A stretch of 64,000 nucleotides of DNA, from contig RPFO01000154.1 of the NCBI GenBank assembly GCA_009746045.1, forward strand, positions 6,895,038-6,959,037. The letters run 5' to 3'. Below are positions 23,982 to 32,700 of this stretch, piece after piece (position 1 is the stretch's first letter; each line of letters begins with the position of its first letter). The DNA comes from Mesostigma viride. Taxonomy: Eukaryota > Streptophyta > Mesostigmatophyceae > Mesostigmatales > Mesostigmataceae. The position numbers and the translations under genes were made by a program. The notes below the pieces were generated by a model. It had not been told where the DNA came from and searched no databases. It saw only the letters and a program-made list of their open reading frames with translations.

Positions 23982-25220
23982 CGGTGCAGATGACGCAGCG
24001 GTTGCTTGCCCAGGTGGTTGCGGGCTGGCAGGGAGTGGAGCTGCAGCAGAGGGCTCGGGGGGTTGTGACTGGGGAGCGATCTGTTGCTGAGCTATCTGGC
24101 TCACCGCCCCTTGCCGCAGCACCACCAGGATCTCTGCAAACGGGGGCCGGTCAGTCGGCTGGTACGCAAAGCAGCGGCGCACAAGGTCCCGCAACGAGCC
24201 GGGCAGGCTGTCTGGGATGGCAGGAGACATCATTCGTGGGGGAGTGACATGTGTCATGATTTGAAACATGTTCAAGCCAGCCCAGGGAGCAGTGGCGGAT
24301 GCCATTTCCACCAAAACGCACCCAAAAGCCCATGCATCCGCTGCGGTGGTTATGCCCCCAAACTCTCCAGGAATCCACTGTTCCGGCGCCATGTAGTTGG
24401 GCGTGCCCTGTGCGCCGAATGTGGGATTGTAGCGTGACATTGTGCTGGTTCGGAGGGCGGAGATCCCAAAATCAGCCACCACCGCCCGCCCATACTTGTC
24501 CAGCAATATATTGGCAGGCTTCAAATCCAGCACCATAATGCCCCGCTCATGCAGGTCAGCGATGGCCAAGGCTACATCCTGACTGATGCTCAGGATGCGG
24601 TCCAAGGGCAGGCCTTGTGAGGTAGCTGCACCTCCATTGCTGACAGTCTGCTGCTGCTGAAGCAGAACCTGTTCCAGCGAGGCACTGTAACGCGGCATGA
24701 CCATGCAGAGCTGGCTGTTAATGCTGGCCACCCCGATGAGGCGGCACACGTTGTGGCAAAAGACTGACGCCTGGTGAAGTATTTGCACCTCCTTCCGAAA
24801 CCTGGAGGACTCATCATCTGTCAGCCCTCTGGCATGGAACATTTTCACCACAACCTCCTGCCCCGTTGGTCTTAGGACCGCCACCGAGACGGCAGCCATG
24901 GCCCCGTTATGAAGGAGTTCGCCCAAGACCAACCTGTCCTGGCTTATGTGAGGAATAGAGGCATCCATGCCTGCAATTCCAAGACGCTGCTGTTCTCTCT
25001 GCTGCTCCACCCATTGCTCAATGAGGGAGCGCAGCGCTACAACAGGGACCAGGGTTTTGTCAGAAAGCCTCAAGTTTGTGAGCGGATCAGTCTCATTGCC
25101 TCGAGTAAACCACTGTTCTATAAAGTTCCTTTCGTAGACTTGACCAGATCCCACTAAGATGACGGGATCTCGCATTATGTCACAAGAGATTGGGCACAGG
25201 AACTGAGCCGGCGGGTCCAT
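23982..25220 (-). CDS. U-box plus non-RD protein kinase, first exon of ankyrin gene A
   Basis: The ATG at 25,220 opens 413 codons. Residues ~5-72 form a U-box (FLCPISCDIMRDPVILVGSG, then Y-R-F-I-W and DP-T), a ubiquitin-ligase domain that recruits E2. Residues ~95-375 form a Ser/Thr-type kinase: VVVKMF carries the ATP lysine, FRKEVQIL the helix-C glutamate, VLDLKPANILLD the catalytic Asp, then VADFGIS and MAPEQW. HRD is replaced by VLD, so this is a non-RD kinase, and the glycine loop is poor. A Gln/Pro/Ala-rich tail follows. At CCG|GTGAGG a good donor falls in phase 0, compatible with the phase-0 ankyrin exons downstream. Unspliced, the frame would stop at 23,820 (466 aa) with an unconserved-looking tail. 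The combination suggests a signalling E3 with ankyrin substrate recognition. Splicing to the array is inferred. Confidence 0.85.
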
Positions 25221-26124
25221 TCAATACCTTTCAATACCCTTGCAAGTTGCCAGTGCAATTAGTTAACTAAGCGTTGTAAAATCATAACGGTAATGCTATG
25301 TGCTATCCTGATCGTATGAGTTTGCAGCTTGCTGCTGCAGGCTAGTCTCATAGGAAGTGGCGAGGCCATGAATGTAAATGTACAGGGCTGTGTGCGCGGG
25401 TCATGCATTGAGCATTGTGTCTGTGACGGAAGGTGCTGGTGAATGCTGCTTTACAAGACGTGTTGCCGGCCTTGTTACAAGACCAACTGTCATGGTAGGG
25501 CCCAGCGACCATTTCGAGCTCCATTTCGCATTTTTTCTTTCGCTGCCTAGTTTTGCATCCTCGTTTATCCGGATCTCTGGATCGCGTATGGGTAATTACT
25601 AATAAGTTGAAGTAATTATTACTATCTAGTACACTGTACAACCCCATTTTCTGGTCCGACCGCTTCTCGGCAGTCGGCACTTGAGTACCTAATCGCAGTC
25701 TGCGGGCCTGCGGGGTCCAGGCCTGCGGGGGCCAGGAGTCCGGGGTCCAGCAGTCTAGGCGACCAGCCCTAATTATTTCATTACTTTCCTATTGTCTACT
25801 TATTTACCGTATATAAGGGGATGATAATCCCCTCATCTATAATATTATCCCGGACTTCGACATTGGGAAGCCGGAAGTGCCATACCCTTGCGGCCTTGCA
25901 CCAAGACGAAGACAGGCGAAGTTTTTTAATCGAGGATAATAAACTATCGGGCGGCGACTAATAAAATGGGTATACATGCGGACAAGACAGTCATGGCATC
26001 TGCGTACTGCGGTACATAATCGTTGTTGCCCCCAAAGCGTTTTCTTTTTTCGGAGTTGATTCTCAGTGCGAGAATGCAGGTACGATGGAATGCGTACATG
26101 ATCTTATGCGTCCATGTATTAATT
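25221..26124. other. Upstream region of the U-box kinase gene, no gene seen
   Basis: I see no convincing coding sequence. Around 25,700-25,760 there are imperfect G-rich repeats of a GCGGGGTCCAGG type. A TATA-like TATATAAGGGG at about 25,810 on the plus strand is followed by an inverted repeat GGGGAT/ATCCCC. The minus-strand promoter of the kinase gene should lie just above 25,220, but no motif can be asserted. Confidence 0.4.
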
Positions 26125-26470
26125 AATTGAATTAATTAAGACCATACCTCCGTGGGGAGGACATGTAACACATATCCCTGAGAAGGGGCATATGGTTTTC
26201 AATACATTCTAGGCGACAACCTGCAGGTGGTTGGTGTAAACTGCCACCTACTCGGGGTGCACAATTGAGGTGCACCTGCAACACCATGTATTCCAGCAGC
26301 TCTTAAAAGTTGCGGACGTGGGGTGGAAGATGATCATGGCTAGGCAACGGCTAGGGCACGATGGCGTCTCAGCAGAGAGTGGCTCTCTGCATGGGCAAAT
26401 CATGGCTGACTCATAGCGGATGCAGTAAGGCTGCCCCATGGTCCAGAGCCCACAGATAGGCTTGGAAAAC
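26125..26470 (-). mobile_element. Short dispersed element, inverted relative to 41,617-41,913
   Basis: Reverse-complemented, this block aligns with 41,617-41,913: it shares CCCATGCAGAGAG, CTCTCTGCTGAGA, AGCCATGAT, a CCATATGCCCCTTCTCAGGG-like block and an AATTAATT tail. The tail end lies at about 26,130 here. The copies are clearly diverged and this one is longer. It looks like a SINE or MITE. No transposase is present. Confidence 0.6.
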
Positions 26471-26642
26471 ATTTAGAGGCGCCGGTTTGGGAGAATATAA
26501 AGGCCTCTCCCGGAGCCTGAGGGGCTTTAGGGGCATTCCCAGGGTTAACCCACAACCCCTATGCGGCCATATCCATCTATTACCTGGATTGAACTGTAGA
26601 ATATGAGACAGGGGTACCTACCAAAATCTCGGCATTGGAGAC

Positions 26643-26942
26643 GTGAATTTCCATACATCGGCTTTGATTTGCCATGGAGCAGCCCGGCAGCACCAGATGC
26701 AGATGGCCTGCCTACCATTCATAAGTCGACGTGTTCAGGCGTATTTTACTCGCCACGAAGGCTCAGAGGGCCGCGACAAGCAGGAGTCGTGCAACCGCTC
26801 ATGGTGGGGGATACCGTGCACTGCAGAGGGTGTCAACAAAGCAGTGATTTTCTACTCTGGTTGGAAGGCCAGCCATGTGCAGCCGAGCGATGACGCCGAG
26901 CGCTACGAACAAAGCAAGGCAACGTTTGAGTCGCAGTCATGA
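26643..26942 (+). CDS. Hypothetical open frame, possible exon
   Basis: An open frame of 99 codons whose C-terminal half (WWGIPCTAEGVNKAVIFYSG onward, ending in acidic and polar residues) has a protein-like composition. I recognise no domain and see no second copy in the window. It may be an exon or fragment of an unrecognised gene. The flanks to about 27,460 hold no other supportable feature. Confidence 0.25.
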   Translation: MNFHTSALICHGAARQHQMQMACLPFISRRVQAYFTRHEGSEGRDKQESCNRSWWGIPCTAEGVNKAVIFYSGWKASHVQPSDDAERYEQSKATFESQS

Positions 26943-27466
26943 GGTGCTGTAGACAGCGTCGACGGTATGTCTGGGCCCAGTTGACGAGGCAGCGGTCACG
27001 GCATTTCTCTGGCCAATGCGGCGAAACTTGGAGGCAGTGGGCTGTGGACGCAGCGGAAGGCTGGCAGGAGTGGGATGAGGACTAATGGGTTGGCCGGTCG
27101 GGGATTCTGGATTGGTAGTGGGAATAGCATCACGCCGATGCATTCCTACAGGCGGAGGTTGCAACGCTGCCGCCAGCCCCGCTTGGCTAACTGATTAGCG
27201 CCTGTGGAGACCTAAGAATAGCAGCACTCCTGGCAAGCATGCGACCAACCAAGGCTGCAAGTTGGAGGTGGCAAGAAGAGTGGCCACGCACTTGGCTACA
27301 CACGCCACCCCTGCTCCGTCTCGGCACGGGCCAAAGGGGGGTTGATGCGGGATCGGATCCGTGGACAGTAAACGGATGGAAGGCCTCCAAGCCTGTGTCT
27401 ATGCAAGTGCCTTATCAGGTACATTGCCGGCTTACCCTGGCACCTCTTCACGTCTACTGGAGCTTG

Positions 27467-27571
27467 CTGCGTGTTTGTCCTGAGTTGTGGCTGGGGGTGG
27501 GTGCGTGCTTGTCCTGTGTTGTGGCTGGGGGTGGACGCGTGTTTGTCCCGTGTTGTGGCTGGGGGTGGATG
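27467..27571. repeat. 34-bp minisatellite, 3 units
   Basis: Three units of a 34-bp repeat containing TTGTGGCTGGGGGTGG follow each other. The unit length is not a multiple of three and no coding function is evident. Confidence 0.75.
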
Positions 27572-27956
27572 CGCACGGCCACCGCCTAGAAGGCATGTCT
27601 TTGCTTGAGCTTGTAATAGCGTGAGCGAGCCAAGTACCACAGTCTCTGCGCAACCGCACCTCAAGGGAGTACCGTGCCAACTTATACAGAGTTGAGGAGG
27701 GTAAAGACCCAAAACAGGCAGCGGCGCTCATGAGCTTCCGTGTTGGCATGTGCCTCTAGTGCCATGACCCCGAGCACGTACAGACAGAGGGGTGACAGGA
27801 AACAGCGCGATGGCCACCAGCGCGTAACAGGGGACCCCAGCACGGCACTCTGCTGGCCCGGTGCATCTGGCCACTTTGGTCCACCCATGTTGGACAAGGG
27901 GCCGGCTCTGCGTCACCCCTTGGTTGTTCTCGCATGTGGGCTGCATGTCCGGCTCG

Positions 27957-28199
27957 CTAGCGCGTACCGCACTCTTCTCCCCTCGCGTACTTGGTCCAAG
28001 GGGGAGCACCCAACACCCCTATACTGCATGCGCTGGCGTCCTCCGCATCCTTGTCCATGGCATCGCAAGCGCACTGTAGCCGCGGCAGATCCAACAATGT
28101 ATAGCCATCTTCACCCGCCTGGTCCCCATCAATCTTTCTTGTTCGCTGTACTGCGTCCATTACCAGGCTCCTGGTCCTCTTGGCGATAGCATTTTTTTC
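27957..28199 (-). CDS. Hypothetical minus-strand coding fragment
   Basis: The frame encodes a charged, protein-like segment including RKIDGDQAGEDGYTLLDLPR and a C-x-C near the middle. Upstream on the same strand (28,200-28,484) a Cys-rich open frame is out of register. I do not recognise a family. It may be a decayed gene or one exon of a gene divergent from the vWA exon at 28,567. Confidence 0.2.
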   Translation of the reverse strand, partial: EKNAIAKRTRSLVMDAVQRTRKIDGDQAGEDGYTLLDLPRLQCACDAMDKDAEDASACSIGVLGAPPWTKYARGEECGTR

Positions 28200-28566
28200 T
28201 CAGGCAAGCATGCAGGCTTGGCAGGACTGGCGAACGGGGCAGCACCAGTGGCCTCCCCTCTCCTGGTGCCTCTTCTTCAGGGCAACGTCTTCAGCGGCCG
28301 TGGGAACGCCCGCTGGTTGTGGGGCACAGTCAGGGCGTGAGACCTCCTCGATCTGCGGGCACTGGGCCAAGCAGCAGGGCACCCGCACAGCTGGAGTGTG
28401 CGCGGATCGCACATATGGCAGGCCAAGCTGCCAGTGGCATACCGCACCCATGGCAGGCCCCTGGCGGTAAAGGCTTGTGTACAAAGGAAGGCCAGTCCTG
28501 GAAAGGAAGAGCTAGGCAGAGGGAGAGAGGAGGAAAGGGGCGAGAGGGGAAGAAGGTGAGCTGTAG

Positions 28567-29018
28567 GCGCTCCAGACCTTGTCTCCGTTGTCATTTACAA
28601 CCACTTGGCAATCGTCCAGTGTGAGGGCGTTCCCATCGCCAACTGCCCCGTCAACAGCCTGCCATTTCCTGGCGGGGCAACTGACTTTGCATTGGCACTC
28701 AGCACTGCCGGAAACGTCATCGCACGCGTGCACGCGAGGGAGGGCGGCACTTACACCCCACTGCTCCTGTTCATGTCGGATGGCCAGGACAAGAGCAGGA
28801 CTGAGGAGATGAACCAGCTGCGCACCCGGTTTGGCCCCGACGGCCTGCTTGTCTACACGGTGGGATTTGGCAGCTGCGACTTTTCGATGCTCTAGTCTCT
28901 GGCCCAGACCGGTCAGGGCACCTTTGAGCAGTCGGTGGACGGCATCGCGCTGGGGGACACGTTTGTTCGGATCGCGTCTTCTATGGTGCAGAGGGCGTCT
29001 CTCATGCCATCACGCCAG
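28567..29018 (+). CDS. von Willebrand factor A domain exon, with an in-frame TAG
   Basis: After an AG acceptor (CTGTAG) the frame reads through VVIYNHLAIVQCEGVP, LPFPGGATDFALAL, TPLLLFMSDGQD and LVYTVGFGSCDFS, the middle and C-terminal strands and helices of a vWA domain. A TAG at 28,893-28,895 interrupts it, but the same frame continues with SLAQTGQGTFEQSVDG, the expected end of the fold, to a GTCAGT donor in phase 0. The first strand with the DxSxS metal site is not found upstream. The phase fits the acceptor at 29,793, so this may be the N-terminal part of the AAA+ gene that follows. It is either a pseudo-exon, a sequencing error, or a recoded stop. Confidence 0.6.
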
Positions 29019-29792
29019 GTCAGTTTGCACCAAGCTTTGGCGAGTTGGATCACTAAGGGCTTGGTACGGGCTTAGAAGCGATGCACGCTTGCTGTGGCAA
29101 TGCTAGTGGCCGTGTGCATGCCAGAGGCCGTGTGTATTGTTAAGAAAGGAACATAGCGTAGCCTTTGCTTTAATTCCGCAACCTGTCAATTGTCAGCTTA
29201 AAGCTTTATGTTTTAGTCTTCTGCAATCTGGTTTGCTCTCGCTCTAAAAAGCTGCCTTTATTGGGTGGTGGTTTGTCCGTGCATGATGCTACTTGGACAA
29301 TGCCTGTGTCGCAGCTTAGCGTTATGCAGGGTTCAGTTGCTAATTTGTCACCCCACCTTTCTTTCTTTCCCCTGTTGCTCACCCTCTCGCCTTCTGCCTT
29401 GTTCACGCTCTCAATTTCGCCCACTTTCTCTCCCTCCGCCTTACTCCCACCCTCTCCATGCATCCCCCTTCTCGCCCTTCCTTTGACCCTTGTCCTCCTC
29501 ATCGCTAGTGGCTTTCCCTCGCCCTCCCTATGTCCCTCTCCCTACCCTTTCCCCCCTGCCCTGACCCCTGGACCATGCCCTCTCCCTCTTCACCCGCCCT
29601 TGCTTCCCCCCTCTTTCGCTGCTCCTCCTTTTCCTTCTCCCCATTTCCATCCCCTCCCATTCCCTCCTCCTTCCCCCTCTGTTCCTTTACCCTTCCCCCT
29701 CTGCTGCCTCCCTCTCTCTCTCGTATTGATTTTCTGCCTCTCGTGTCCACGCCGCGCCACCCCCCCTTTCCCGTTCCTCTTTCAAACCTCAG
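29019..29792 (+). other. Putative intron with a ~430-nt pyrimidine-rich tract
   Basis: GTCAGT at the left and TTTCAAACCTCAG at the right would bound a 774-nt intron. From about 29,355 to 29,785 the plus strand is almost entirely C and T, far longer than a normal polypyrimidine tract. Open frames across it on both strands are compositional. It could instead be the promoter or 5' UTR of the AAA+ gene if the vWA exon is unrelated. Confidence 0.45.
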
Positions 29793-32700
29793 CGGCGCCG
29801 CACGACTCCCCAAGGAGTGCCAGAGTTCATGGCCACCATCCCGCATCCCTTCCCCCCTGGGCTGGCCCCTGGTCTCCGGAGCATGGCGAGCGGGAAGATG
29901 CTGGAGGCGTGTCGGATGTTTGAGCGCGTCCACGCGGCCGCTGCACCTGGCGCCGTCACCGACGCGCAGCTGCTGCTGCTGGTGTGCCGCGCCAAGCTGG
30001 AGGACGCCAACGCACAGGGAGAGGCCGCGCTGCTGATGGAGCGCTGGAGCGGGTTTGCGCGCCTCACGGCCACCGAGCTGTTCGCGGTGGCGGCGCTGCT
30101 GGACTATCTGCCGGGCAGCGCCGCGCGCAAGAAGGCCGCGCACGCCTACGCCAAGCTCTTCCTCGACATGGACTGTGGCCCCAACACGTTCTGGCCGTGG
30201 TTCAAGAACCAGGCAGCAGAAATCGTTGCCCGCACACAGCAGGCGCTGGGCGCACAGGCAGGGGCTGAGGACAGCAACTCCCAGCCGGTAGCCCTCGACG
30301 TGGCGGCCAGGTGGAGAGACATTGTGGCCAAGACCGGCGTTGCTATCCCTGCCATGGACAAGCTGCTGGAGATGACCGGCCTGGAACCGGTTAAGGAGCA
30401 GTTCCTGGGCATCTACCACTGGGTGTGCATCGCCCAGCGGCGGGGGGAGAGTGTCCACGAGAAGCGGCTGAACGTGGTGCTGGCGGGGAACCCGGGCACC
30501 GGCAAGACCACCGTGGCGCGCCTGTACGGCGAGTTCCTCGTGTCACTGGGGGTCCTCTCAGGGTCCGCCATGGAGGAGACGACCGGCGCCAGGCTGGTGC
30601 AGGGGGGCGTGGACGAGCTCAAGGAGCTGCTGGAGGCGATCGAGGAGGAGGGTGGTGGCGTGCTGTTCATCGACGAGGCGTACCAGCTGAACCCGAAGAG
30701 CGAGATGTACGGGCGGCGCGTGCTGGACTATTTGCTGGCGGAGGTGGAGAATAAGATCGGCAAGCTGGTGGTTGCGCTGGCCGGGTACAAGTCCAAGATG
30801 GAGGCTCTGTTCGAGCACAACGAGGGGCTGCCGGAGCGCTTCCCCTACAAGTTTGCCTTTGAGGACTATGAGGACAGTGAGCTGATGGCCATGCTGCAGA
30901 AGCGCATCGTGAAGAAGATCCCGTCGCCCGACCTGTCAATCGAGGGCGGCATGGACGGCAAGCCGATGCGCATCCTGATCCGCCGTCTGGGCCATGGCCG
31001 CGGCAAGGAGGGCTTTGGCAACGCGCGCGCGGTGGCCAACCTGTGGGACAGGATCATGGTGCGGCAGGCGACGCGGCTGGCTGGCGAGGCGGCCAGGGGC
31101 GTCCCGTGCAATGACTACGAGTTCAAGCGGGAGGACCTGCTGGGGCCCGACGTGAGGCTGGCGCTGGCCACCTCGGCATCCTACAAGGCGCTGCAGGGCA
31201 TGATTGGGATGACAGCAGTGAAGGCGGCGGTGGACGGCATGGTCAAGGTGATCGAGACAAACGTGGAGAGGGAGGAGCGCGAGGAGCCGCTGCTGCGCAT
31301 GTCTCTCAATCGGGTGTTCCTGGGCAACCCTGGGACGGGGAAGACTACCGTTGCCAAGCACTATGCTGGCATCCTCAAGGACCTGGGCCTGCTCAGCAAG
31401 GGTGAGGTCATCGTCAAGGGTCCCAGCGACTTTGTCGGCACCTACCCTGGCCAATCGGAGGAGAGGACCGCGAGCGTCTTGAAGGCTGCAGCTGGGAGCG
31501 TGCTGGTCATTGACGAGGCGTATGGCCTCTTCGCGTCTGGGCCCGGGGGGGGACCGGGCCAGGACCCCCAAAAGCAGGCGGTGGTCGACACCCTGGTGGC
31601 CAAGGTGCAGAACGTGCCTGGGGAGGACCTGGCGGTGCTCATGCTGGGCTACCGGGAGCAGATGGAGGAGTTCTTGACCAAGGCCAACCCGGGGCTGGCA
31701 CGCCGCTTTGCCCTCGAGGACGCCTTTGTGTTTGAGGACTACACGGACGACGAGCTGCTCAAAATCCTGAGCACCAAGCTGAGCCACAAGGGCCTGCAAG
31801 CCAGCTTCTCGGCCAGGAGCACGGCCGTCGAGTGCCTCGCAAAGCAGCGCCGGCGCCCCAACTTTGGCAACGGCGGCGCGGTCGAGAACCTGATATCCTC
31901 GGCGGTCATGCGGCTGAACGCCCGGCTCGGCGCGCTGCCCCCTCTCGAGCGCGCGCTGGCTCAGGAGCTGACCTCGGGGGATTTCGACCCCGACCTCGCC
32001 ACGTTGTCGCTCATCAACGGCGGCGACCTGTCCGCTTTCTTTGCGGAGCTGCTGGGCTGCGCCGCCGCCAAGCACAAGCTGGCCGAGTACAAGTCGACCG
32101 TTGAGCTGGCGCACAAGCGGGGCGTCGACCCGCTGCAGGACCTCAACCTCTGCTTCCGCTTCGTGGGCGCGCCAGGGACGGGCAAGACGACGGTCGCGCG
32201 CAAGATGGGCGCCATCTTCAAGAGCCTGGGCATTCTGGGGGACGGCCGTTTGGTCGAGGTCTCGGCCACGGACCTGATCGGACAGTATGTTGGGCAGACG
32301 GGCCCCAAGACGCGTGACAAGCTGCGGGAGGCACTGGACCGCGTCCTGTTTATAGACGAGGCGTACCGCCTGAACCCACAGCACAGCTCCTTTGCCGGCG
32401 AGGCACTGAACGAGATCGTGGACGCGCTGACCAAGCCTCAGTTCCACAACAAGCTGGTGGTCGTGCTGGCGGGGTACCCACGCGAGATCCATGAGCTGGT
32501 GCAGGCCAACCCGGGCCTCAGCAGTCGCTTCAAAGAGATTGTGGAGTTTGAGGATTTTTCGTCGGAGCTGTGCCTGGCCGTGCTCAAGGAGAAGCTCAAG
32601 GGTGCCTACGCGCTGCCACCTGGCACGGATGGGGAGGTGAAGGCCCACTTTGAGAACTTGATGAAGGTGCCGGGATGGGGCAACGGGCGTGACGTGGATG

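Noticed and set aside
28567-29018. Selenocysteine or suppressor recoding at the vWA stop
   Set aside because: The codon is TAG, not TGA, and a C-to-T change from a glutamine codon or a sequencing error explains it more simply.
29261-29923. A 220-codon plus-strand frame rich in Pro, Ser, Leu
   Set aside because: It follows from the pyrimidine-rich tract and has no start context or domain; the AAA+ frame is different.
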